From Bacteroidales bacterium (GTDB lineage Bacteria > Bacteroidota > Bacteroidia > Bacteroidales > JACABE01): a DNA stretch of 50,648 nt. The position numbers and the translations under genes were made by a program. The notes under the pieces were generated by a model. The model was not told the DNA's origin. It did not search any database and was given only the letters and a program-made list of their open reading frames with translations. Position 1 is the first letter of the stretch, and each line of letters begins with the position of its first letter. Positions 43,760 through 50,648 of the stretch are shown one piece after another. The DNA lies in contig JAHEYQ010000002.1 of NCBI GenBank assembly GCA_023251515.1, positions 1 through 50,648 on the forward strand. Direction: 5' to 3'.

Positions 43760-44275
43760 ATGACAAAATTTTCAAAAATCATTGTAATTCTGGCTGTTAT
43801 CAGCATGCCTTTCTTTGCAAACGCACAGAAAGTGATAAAATTAGGACATATTGATTCTAACGAACTATTAAAAATTATGCCAGGCCGCGATTCAGCACAG
43901 GCTACATTACAAAAACATGTAAAAGAACTAGAAAATACTTTAAAAGGTATGCAATCTGAATTTGAAACCAGATATCAGGATTTCTCAGCTAATCAATCAC
44001 AAATGTCAGAATTGATTAAACAAACCAAAACCAAAGAATTGCAGGATATGCAAGCCAGAATTGAAGATTTTCAACAAAATGCACAAAAAGACTATCAGGA
44101 AAGAGAAAAAAAATTACTTACTCCTATAATTGATAAAGCTAAAAAAGCAATTGAAGAAGTTGCTGCAGAAAACAAATATTCTTATGTTTTCGACAGTGGA
44201 GTTGGTGCTTTGCTTTATCAGGATGCAAGCGACGATCTGATGCCTTTGGTTAAGAAAAAATTAGGTTTAAAATAA
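43760..44275 (+). CDS. OmpH/Skp-like periplasmic chaperone (second copy)
   Basis: The protein is 171 residues. The signal peptide ends at A22, followed by Q23, then KVIKLGHIDSNELLKIMPGR. It has the same helix-strand layout as the preceding copy, with tentacle helices around 50-130 and YSYVFDSGVGALLYQDASDD at the end, but no disordered tail. Tandem Skp-like genes after bamA are typical of Bacteroidota. The two copies are clearly diverged, so they may serve different clients. Confidence 0.94.
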   Translation: MTKFSKIIVILAVISMPFFANAQKVIKLGHIDSNELLKIMPGRDSAQATLQKHVKELENTLKGMQSEFETRYQDFSANQSQMSELIKQTKTKELQDMQARIEDFQQNAQKDYQEREKKLLTPIIDKAKKAIEEVAAENKYSYVFDSGVGALLYQDASDDLMPLVKKKLGLK

Positions 44276-44280
44276 TTTCT

Positions 44281-44312
44281 AAAAGCTGTCTTAATCGACA
44301 GCTTTTTTTTTG
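44281..44312 (+). terminator. terminator of the bamA-skp cluster
   Basis: aaaagctgtc (44281-44290) pairs with gacagctttt (44297-44306) across a six-base loop, followed by a run of T's. It lies six bases after the second skp stop codon and closes the envelope cluster. Confidence 0.9.
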
Positions 44313-44498
44313 CTGTCATGTTAAAATTAGGTTAAAGCAAATCAGCGTATTTACAACTTTAATACCTTTGGTAAATATTTTGTATCAGGGTAACAAAACA
44401 ATTATATCTATCAATAAAACTGTATTGTAAAACAATAATTACAACGGTTTAGATTTTAAAAAAATCAGGAAAACAAACAATTAAATTTATATTTCACA

Positions 44499-45026
44499 AT
44501 GAAAAAAACAGCAACATTGATTCTTTGCATTCTAATTGCAAGTATTGCGTTTTCACAAAATCAGGAAAACAAAGTAAAAAAATTACCTTCGGTAATCATT
44601 AAAGATATTGATGGCAAAAGCATTAACACTGCCGAATTATCAAATAATGGCAAACCAATAATTATCAGTTTTTGGGCATTATGGTGCAAACCATGTCAGA
44701 AAGAACTTTCTACAATTGCCGAAGTTTATGAAGATTGGCAAAAAGAAACCGGAGTTAAACTAATTGCTGTATCAATTGATGATTCAAGATCATCTGCAAG
44801 AGTGAAACCTACTGCTAACGGTAACAATTGGGGTTATGAAGTTCTTCTTGATGTAAATCATGATTTTAAAAGAGCTATGAATGTAAATCAAATTCCACAT
44901 ACTTTTGTATTAAACGGAAAAGGTGAAATTGTATGGCAACACACTTCTTTTGCTGAGGGAAGCGAATTAGAACTCATAGAACTCATAAGAAAACTAAATA
45001 AAGGAGAAGATATCTCTGGTCATTAA
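44499..45026 (+). CDS. TlpA/ResA-like thiol-disulfide oxidoreductase
   Basis: The protein is 175 residues. The signal peptide ends at S19, followed by Q20, so it is periplasmic. The thioredoxin fold carries the active site WALWCKPCQKEL with Cys63 and Cys66 and the cis-proline in VNQIPHTFVLNG. ResA/TlpA proteins usually reduce cysteines in extracytoplasmic proteins. Genes for DUF6029 (21 bp downstream) and an Omp28 protein with CxxC cysteines form the rest of the unit, so the Omp28 thiols are plausible targets. A -7 box TACCTTTG lies at 44363-44370 without a clear -33 partner. Confidence 0.92.
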   Translation: MKKTATLILCILIASIAFSQNQENKVKKLPSVIIKDIDGKSINTAELSNNGKPIIISFWALWCKPCQKELSTIAEVYEDWQKETGVKLIAVSIDDSRSSARVKPTANGNNWGYEVLLDVNHDFKRAMNVNQIPHTFVLNGKGEIVWQHTSFAEGSELELIELIRKLNKGEDISGH

Positions 45027-45046
45027 TTATAAATAACTTAATTACA

Positions 45047-46756
45047 ATGAACAAAATTTATAATTATTTCATTTTCTTCTCTATCCTTATTGCATTCCCT
45101 TATATTTCTAATTCTCAGAATTTTATGAATTCAGGAAGTATTACAGGGAATTTTCAGATGGATGCACAATACTACCAAAAAGATTCAGCAATTGGAGCAC
45201 CGGAAGTTCCAGAACAACTACTAATGAATGCTTTTGCAAATATTCTTTATACCAATGGCAAATTTACAACAGGCTTAAGATACGAAAGTTATAGAAATCC
45301 AATGTTAGGTTTTGACAATAGATACAAAGGAAGCGGAATCGCTTATCGATTTGCGACTTATACTGCTGATGAATTTGAAATTACATTGGGAAATTTTTAT
45401 GAGCAATTTGGCAGTGGATTGATTTTCAGAACTTACGAAGAAAGAAATCTGGGATACGATAATGCAATGGATGGAGTTCGTGTAAAATATAATCCGAAAC
45501 AAGGTATTATGCTTAAAGCAATTATCGGGACACAAAGATTTTTCTGGGAAGAAGGTCCTGGCATTGTAAGAGGCGGAGATGCAGAATTTGCACTTAACGA
45601 TTTGTTTTCGTCTTTGGCAGAAAACAAAACAAAAATCACTCTGGGTGTTAGTGCAATAAGCAAATTTCAGGCTACTGAAGAAATTTTATATGATGCAACC
45701 AAGAAATTCGACTTACCTGAAAATGTTGGTGCTTTTGCAGGCAGATTAAATATTTCAAGAGGAAGCTTAAGTCTTAGCACCGAATATGCATATAAATCAA
45801 TGGATCCTAATTCGTTAAATAATTATATTTACAGGCACGGAGAAGCATTGATGCTAACTGCAGCATATTCTAAAAAAGGTTTGGGTGTAATTTTTTCGGC
45901 AAAAAGGATTGATAATATGGCATTTAAATCAAAAAGAACAGAAACAGGTAATATGCTATTTATCAATTATCTCCCTGCATTAACCAAACAACACTCTTAT
46001 AGCTTATCAGCAATGTATCCTTATGCAAGCCAACCAAATGGTGAAATGGCAATACAAGGAGAAATTGTTTATACCATTCCTAAAAACACTATTTTAGGAG
46101 GAAAATATGGTACTGAATTAAAAATCAATTACTCACGTGCTACTTCAATTGATAAAAAAGCATTAAATGATAGTATTGCTATAGATGAAAAAGCTACAAA
46201 AGGTTATACATCTAATTTTTTCAAATTTGGTGACCAATTATATTTTCAGGATTTTAATATAGAAGTTGTAAAGAAAATTAATACCCGAATTAAAGGTAGT
46301 TTATCGTATGTTAATATTCTATATAATAAATCAGTAATTGAAGGGCATCCCGGAGCTCCTGATGTAACTGCAAATATTGTAATAGCTGACATTACATATA
46401 AATTAACTTCACAAAAATCTATCCGATTTGAAGGACAACACCTGATTTCAAAAGGAGATTTGAATGATAATGAAGATCCTTCAAAAGGGGAAAAGAAAAA
46501 TTGGGTAATGGGTATGATTGAATATTCTATAGCACCACATTGGTTTTTTTCAGTAATGGATCAGTATAATTATGGAAATGATGAGAATGATAAAAAAATT
46601 CATTTCTACAATGTGGGCTTGGCATACAACAAAAACTCAAGCAGAATTCAGTTATCTTATGGGAAGCAAAGAGAAGGAATTTTATGTGTTGGTGGAGTTT
46701 GCAGGCAAGTACCAGCAGCAAACGGACTTAGCATTACAATTACAAGTAGTTTTTAA
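45047..46756 (+). CDS. DUF6029 family outer-membrane protein
   Basis: The protein is 569 residues. A signal peptide ends around S23, followed by Q24, and the mature protein begins NFMNSGSITGNFQMDAQYYQ. The whole mature part has regular alternating strands of a large barrel (GKFTTGLRYESYRNP, ITLGNFYEQFGSGLIFRTYE, GVRVKYNPKQGIMLKAIIGT), ending LSITITSSF with a terminal Phe. This matches DUF6029, always paired with TlpA-like and Omp28-like genes in Bacteroidota. No function is known. It sits between those genes with spacings of 20 and 21 bp, so the three form one operon. Confidence 0.88.
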   Translation: MNKIYNYFIFFSILIAFPYISNSQNFMNSGSITGNFQMDAQYYQKDSAIGAPEVPEQLLMNAFANILYTNGKFTTGLRYESYRNPMLGFDNRYKGSGIAYRFATYTADEFEITLGNFYEQFGSGLIFRTYEERNLGYDNAMDGVRVKYNPKQGIMLKAIIGTQRFFWEEGPGIVRGGDAEFALNDLFSSLAENKTKITLGVSAISKFQATEEILYDATKKFDLPENVGAFAGRLNISRGSLSLSTEYAYKSMDPNSLNNYIYRHGEALMLTAAYSKKGLGVIFSAKRIDNMAFKSKRTETGNMLFINYLPALTKQHSYSLSAMYPYASQPNGEMAIQGEIVYTIPKNTILGGKYGTELKINYSRATSIDKKALNDSIAIDEKATKGYTSNFFKFGDQLYFQDFNIEVVKKINTRIKGSLSYVNILYNKSVIEGHPGAPDVTANIVIADITYKLTSQKSIRFEGQHLISKGDLNDNEDPSKGEKKNWVMGMIEYSIAPHWFFSVMDQYNYGNDENDKKIHFYNVGLAYNKNSSRIQLSYGKQREGILCVGGVCRQVPAANGLSITITSSF

Positions 46757-46777
46757 TTAATTTAAGATCAATACAAA

Positions 46778-47614
46778 ATGAAAAGGTTTTTATTCATATT
46801 CAGCATCATATCTTCACTATATTTATCCTCATGTAATAAAATAAATGAGCCATACACTTTACCGATTCCTGTAAAAGATTGGTATGGAAAAAAAATATTG
46901 TTGGAAGATTATACCGGACATAAATGTCAGAATTGTCCGGCTGCTGCTGCTTCAGCAGCAAATATTAAGGAACAATATGGTGAGAAAGTTATTATTTTGG
47001 CAGTTCATGCTGGCTATTACGCTTTACCATCTCCTCCAAATTTTCCTGAAGATTTTACTACATCCGAAGGGAATGCATGGGATGCTTATTTTGGCATCAG
47101 CCCCAATGGACTCCCTAAAGGTATGGTAGATAGAAAAGGTTACCCTATGACACGACACTTAGATCATGGTGAATGGGCAAGCAAAATCGGAACTGCTTTA
47201 TCTGAAATTCCTGAAGTTGAAATTTCTGTTAAAAACACATATAATCCTTCCGATTCGAGCATTACGGGAAAAATAAATTTCAAATTTCTGAAAACAATCA
47301 AAAAGAAATTGAAATATCAGGTGCTAATCACTGAGGACAGCATTATTGCTCCTCAGCTTAATGCAACAACCATTATCCCAAACTATCTTCACAGACATAT
47401 GCTGAGGGCTTCAGTTAATGGTCCATGGGGTAATGATTTGACTGATGGGAGCACATTTAATATGATTGACACTGAAATATCAAAATCTTATTTATATTCA
47501 CTAAAAGCCACAGAATTAGTAAAATATAAGATTAAAGATTGCAAAACCATTGTATTTGTATATGATGATGCAACAAAAGAAATATTACAAGCAGAGGAAA
47601 TACACATCAATTAA
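46778..47614 (+). CDS. Omp28-related outer-membrane lipoprotein
   Basis: The protein is 278 residues. The lipobox LYLSSC puts lipidated Cys at 19. The Omp28 family signature LLEDYTGHKCQNCPAAAASA has a CxxC at 50-53 within a thioredoxin-like start. A mixed alpha/beta region follows (VIILAVHAGYYALPSPP), and the C-terminal half is Ig-like (EISVKNTYNPSDSSITGKIN). P. gingivalis Omp28 is a surface antigen; a biochemical role is unclear. The thiol pair and the TlpA-like enzyme in the same unit suggest a redox link. It ends just before a 22-bp inverted-repeat element. Confidence 0.88.
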   Translation: MKRFLFIFSIISSLYLSSCNKINEPYTLPIPVKDWYGKKILLEDYTGHKCQNCPAAAASAANIKEQYGEKVIILAVHAGYYALPSPPNFPEDFTTSEGNAWDAYFGISPNGLPKGMVDRKGYPMTRHLDHGEWASKIGTALSEIPEVEISVKNTYNPSDSSITGKINFKFLKTIKKKLKYQVLITEDSIIAPQLNATTIIPNYLHRHMLRASVNGPWGNDLTDGSTFNMIDTEISKSYLYSLKATELVKYKIKDCKTIVFVYDDATKEILQAEEIHIN

Positions 47615-47733
47615 AAAAGAGGCTGTCTAAAAAGGCTTAAATTGGCAATTTTACAAAATTAAATGTATTGATATTCAATATATTATTAACTTTGATAACC
47701 CATGAAATTGACTTTTTAGACAGCCCCTTTTTT
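47613..47733. mobile_element. short MITE-like inverted-repeat element between convergent genes
   Basis: ggctgtctaaaaag at 47621-47634 pairs perfectly with ctttttagacagcc at 47712-47725. With the flanking A and T runs the arms extend to about 22 bp with one mismatch. The 77 bp between the arms hold no frame. The end sequence resembles the GAGGCTGTCTNAAAAG-type ends of several Bacteroidota insertion sequences, so this is probably a MITE of about 120 bp. It lies exactly between omp28 and tamL and may double as a bidirectional terminator. Confidence 0.6.
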
Positions 47734-50087
47734 TAGAATGAATATCCAATACCAAAGTTTATAACAAAATCCCTAAAACCTGAATTTGCGATAACCCATT
47801 GTCTTTCTTTTATTTTTGATGGATCTTTAAAAGGAATAGCAGCATCAATCCTCACAATAAAATAACTAAAGTCTAAACGCAAACCAAAGCCACCACCAAT
47901 TGCAATCTGACTTAAAAATCTATCTAATAAAAATTCACCTCCGGGAAACTGACTATTTGGTTTATTTAGCCATATGTTTCCGGCATCAACAAATAAAGCT
48001 CCCTGAAGAATTTTGTAAATTGGAAAACGGTTTTCAATATTAAATTCCATCGAAATATCACCAATTCTGTCAAAATTATCCAATTTTGGATCTGTATATG
48101 AACCAGGCCCAAGCGATCTTAACCTCCAGGCTCTGATATCATTTGCACCACCTGCTATAAAACTCTTTTCATATGGTAATTGCTTTGAATTCCCATAGGG
48201 CATTCCCCACCCCATTGCAGTCCTTAAAACCAATGAATTTTGATTACTGAAATAAATATATCTCCTCAAATCAAAATCAATACGCGAATATTGAGAATAA
48301 ATCAGATTGAAAACTTCATAATCACCATCAGAATTACGTTGGTTATCGAAACATTTCTTATATAAACTCAAAACATTCCCTGCAGTTTCAAGGTTAAATC
48401 TGAAAAAAGTAAAATTCTCTTTTTTATTGATTTCCTGATTAGTATAAATAAAACTATATTTTAAACTTAAAATAAAGTGATCAGTATATTGATATTTCAA
48501 TCTCTTATCAGAAATTAAATCAATTGAAGCTTTGAAAACAGAATCCGGATAAATTTTTACTGAATTAATAGAAATTGGAGTAAATATATGCTGAACATTA
48601 TTCGATTGCCTCCAATCATATCCAAATCCGACATTAGTTATCGTTCTTCTGAAATCAGGCCTATCCTGAAAATTAAAACCAAAACTTACTGTAGTTTTAG
48701 GTTTAAAATACTTTGGGAAATACTCCTGTTTGATTGGAATCAAAAATTTTGGAATTTCGATATTCGCATCTATACCTGTTTCAAAAGTATTAAATAAAGG
48801 CTTATCAGCTGAAGCTATTGCACTTATAACATTTTGATTTTCAAGAACACCTCTCAATTTTACATTTAAAATTTCAGCACCTTTAAATAAGTTTTTATTT
48901 TGAAAGATAAGATTTCCGGCAATACCATAATATCCCGAAGAATTACTTCCTTCCAATTCAGTAGATAAATAGTTAACTTTATTTTTCGAAAGTTCTATCT
49001 TACAATCAAGAATACTTTCTTTTTTTGTTAATCTTGAGGTATCATCAACTGGTTCATCAAAACTGATGTTTATAAAACGGAAGTTTTTCAATTCTGATAA
49101 TCGGTTGTATGTTTGTTCAACATCCTTTAGATTAAAATAATCATTTGAATTTATAAAAATTGATTGAGAAAATGTTCTCGGTCTGATTTTTATATCATTA
49201 TTATACACAAATAAATATTTGTTTATCAATGACTTATTTCCATATTGAGGAATTTCCAAAAAAGCAGTATCTTTATCTACAGAATCTGAAACCAAAGGAT
49301 TAAAATCAGGATATATATAAATATTCCTGATTTTGTATTTTCTATGAAATAAATTTTGTGGATTAGAGTTTTTCGGATTTAATTTAGGATTTTTAATTTG
49401 CATCACAACGTTCATTTGATTGTTGTTCAACGCACTATCCACACTGAAATTAATAAAATCACGATTAAAAGCAAAATATCCTAAGTTTTTTAAATATGTT
49501 GCAATTCGTTCCCTTTCTTTATCAAACTTATCTATTTCATAAATATCATTTTTCTTAATAACAGAGTTTGTCAGTTTTGAATAGACTTCTGTTTTAATAT
49601 CCTCATCTTCTATCATATAATAAATATTATTTATTCGATAAGGTTTACTTGCTTTAATAATATATTTAACAATAGCTTTTTTTCTGGAATTATATATAAT
49701 TTGTTTATCAACCTGAGAATTAAAAAAACCATGGTTGTCCATAAACAGATTAATCCTTTTTGTTGTATTGATTACTGCATTAGAATCGTAAATTACAGGA
49801 GGTTCACCTATACGAATCAAAAATCTGCTAAATTTACCTGGATTTTCTTTCTTTGCCATATTATAAAAAGCTAATTTAAACTTTATTCCAACAAATTTTT
49901 TGTTAGCTTTTTGCTTGATTAAGCCCTCTATTTTTTCTTTACTAATTTCAGGATTATTTACAATTATTTTGTTTTTTTTCAATAAAAAAGAACCTTCAGG
50001 TACTTTACGCACTGAGCTACAAGAAGTAATAATTGCAAACAAAACAATTAGTAAAAAAATATAAGAAATAGCAAATTTACTTTTCAC
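47733..50087 (-). CDS. tamL: TamL-like BamA/TamA-family outer-membrane lipoprotein
   Basis: I chose the GTG at 50085-50087. No in-frame ATG exists, the TTG at 50111 adds eight residues before the signal, and the GTG gives a clean lipoprotein signal (KSKFAISYIFLLIVLFAIIT followed by Cys23). Size is then 784 residues. The mature start SSVRKVPEGSFLLKKNKI is the TamL signature. POTRA-type domains follow (to about 400), then a barrel with GGANDIRAWRLRSLGPGSY, corresponding to the VRGY loop, and the terminal VINFGIGYSF. TamL is the lipidated Bacteroidota counterpart of TamA, working with TamB. tamB is not in the window. Confidence 0.9.
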   Translation of the reverse strand: MKSKFAISYIFLLIVLFAIITSCSSVRKVPEGSFLLKKNKIIVNNPEISKEKIEGLIKQKANKKFVGIKFKLAFYNMAKKENPGKFSRFLIRIGEPPVIYDSNAVINTTKRINLFMDNHGFFNSQVDKQIIYNSRKKAIVKYIIKASKPYRINNIYYMIEDEDIKTEVYSKLTNSVIKKNDIYEIDKFDKERERIATYLKNLGYFAFNRDFINFSVDSALNNNQMNVVMQIKNPKLNPKNSNPQNLFHRKYKIRNIYIYPDFNPLVSDSVDKDTAFLEIPQYGNKSLINKYLFVYNNDIKIRPRTFSQSIFINSNDYFNLKDVEQTYNRLSELKNFRFINISFDEPVDDTSRLTKKESILDCKIELSKNKVNYLSTELEGSNSSGYYGIAGNLIFQNKNLFKGAEILNVKLRGVLENQNVISAIASADKPLFNTFETGIDANIEIPKFLIPIKQEYFPKYFKPKTTVSFGFNFQDRPDFRRTITNVGFGYDWRQSNNVQHIFTPISINSVKIYPDSVFKASIDLISDKRLKYQYTDHFILSLKYSFIYTNQEINKKENFTFFRFNLETAGNVLSLYKKCFDNQRNSDGDYEVFNLIYSQYSRIDFDLRRYIYFSNQNSLVLRTAMGWGMPYGNSKQLPYEKSFIAGGANDIRAWRLRSLGPGSYTDPKLDNFDRIGDISMEFNIENRFPIYKILQGALFVDAGNIWLNKPNSQFPGGEFLLDRFLSQIAIGGGFGLRLDFSYFIVRIDAAIPFKDPSKIKERQWVIANSGFRDFVINFGIGYSF

Positions 50088-50156
50088 GATAAAACATGGA
50101 TTAAAATACAAACCTACAAGATTTTTTTATATTTTAAAAGAAAAAACTGATTTTTT

Positions 50157-50187
50157 TTTGGTAGTTTAAAAAAAAATAGTAATTTTG
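50157..50187 (+). promoter_or_regulatory. promoter of tRNA-Val
   Basis: TTTG at 50157-50160 and TAATTTTG at 50180-50187 are 19 bp apart, an ideal Bacteroidota promoter. Transcription would start near 50193, about 13 bp before the tRNA. Confidence 0.8.
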
Positions 50188-50205
50188 CAGAGTAATTAAT
50201 ACAAA

Positions 50206-50283
50206 GGGAGTTTAGCTCAGTTGGTTTAGAGCACCTGCCTTACAAGCAGGGGGTCACTGGTTCGACCCCAGTAATTCCCACCA
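50206..50283 (+). tRNA. tRNA-Val, anticodon TAC
   Basis: The acceptor stem gggagtt (50206-50212) pairs with aattccc (50273-50279). The D arm is gctcagttggtttagagc. The anticodon stem cctgc/gcagg encloses the loop cttacaa with anticodon tac, which reads GUN valine codons. The T arm is actgg/ccagt with loop ttcgacc. The discriminator A is at 50280 and CCA is encoded at 50281-50283. All invariant positions are present. Confidence 0.97.
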
Positions 50284-50286
50284 CAT

Positions 50287-50317
50287 AAAAGCTGATTCTT
50301 TGAGTCAGCTTTTTTTG
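50287..50317 (+). terminator. terminator of tRNA-Val
   Basis: aaaagctga (50287-50295) pairs with tcagctttt (50305-50313) across nine bases, followed by T's. It begins four bases after the CCA end. Confidence 0.85.
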
Positions 50318-50325
50318 TTTATTAA

Positions 50326-50595
<270 letters not shown>

Positions 50596-50598
<3 letters not shown>

Positions 50599-50648
50599 CT
50601 CTATTGTTTAGAGAATCCCGATTTCAATCGGGAGGGTCACTGGTTCGA
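50596..50648 (+). pseudogene. degenerate tRNA-like sequence, cut by window end
   Basis: tagctctattgtttagagaa (50596-50615) aligns with the D-arm region of tRNA-Val (50213-50233) with one gap and three mismatches. gggtcactggttcga (50634-50648) is identical over 15 bases to the variable-loop and T-arm segment at 50251-50265. Between them tcccgat/atcggga forms a 7-bp hairpin with the four-base loop ttca in place of an anticodon arm. The GG pair of the D loop is lost, the last D-stem pair is mismatched, and the upstream bases do not form an acceptor strand, so it is not a working tRNA. The 3' part is outside the window. Confidence 0.75.

Overview
The window is one AT-rich stretch of a Bacteroidota chromosome, most probably a Bacteroidales-like lineage. 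The evidence: type IX secretion (T9SS) sorting domains of type A (12451-14247, 25358-27673) and type B (17284-19680), a PorZ-like protein, the order nadK - DUF6089 - uppS - bamA - two skp/ompH, TamL- and Omp28-like proteins, promoters of the Bacteroidota form TTTG-N19..22-TAnnTTTG, and no strong Shine-Dalgarno sites. Nearly every predicted signal-peptidase-I site is followed by glutamine, the Bacteroidota 'Q-rule', and a candidate glutaminyl cyclase is present (14732-15727). No rRNA operon, prophage, intact insertion sequence or CRISPR array was seen.

Layout. 1-553: partial unknown gene. 554-1194: non-coding, with a 42-bp tandem repeat. 1195-8047: four signalling genes on the minus strand (CHASE3 kinase, Rcp1-like receiver, REC-kinase-REC hybrid, PAS-PAS-kinase-REC hybrid). 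Two of the kinases carry 6 and 14 copies of one 21-residue coiled-coil repeat. A GC-rich hairpin in a composite inverted repeat separates the last two genes. 8136-11579: YceI, then an envelope/stress-type cassette (YtxH, holin-like, hypothetical, AI-2E permease) and a 42-residue basic protein. 11580-12450: non-coding, with a nested-palindrome MITE-like element. 12451-17199: secreted peptidylarginine-deiminase-like enzyme, methylglyoxal synthase, M28/glutaminyl cyclase lipoprotein and CysS. 17284-21814: type B T9SS cargo and a YdbS/YdbT PH-domain pair. 21980-29883: M49-type lipoprotein peptidase, ribosomal protein S16, RecO, PorZ-like protein, L-2-hydroxyglutarate oxidase and a small lipoprotein. 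29929-33383: outer-membrane protein, TIGR01777 epimerase, MmcQ/YjbR protein and an OppC-like permease. 33540-44275: NlpC/P60-like hydrolase with serine dehydratase, then the envelope-biogenesis cluster (CBS protein, BamA-like, nadK, DUF6089, uppS, bamA, two skp). 44499-47614: TlpA-like thioredoxin, DUF6029 and Omp28 unit. 47733-50087: TamL. 50206-50648: tRNA-Val, a GIY-YIG nuclease gene, and a degenerate tRNA-like sequence whose D-arm overlaps the nuclease stop codon.

How the genes work together. The dominant theme is building and loading the outer membrane: BamA, TamL, a second BamA-like protein, two Skp chaperones, UppS, DUF6089, the T9SS component PorZ and its cargo, and maturation of secreted proteins by N-terminal pyroglutamate formation. 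The most unusual parts are the repeat-expanded kinase cluster and the tRNA-Val/GIY-YIG/tRNA-like arrangement, which looks like a small tRNA-targeting mobile cassette. The second is cut by the window end.
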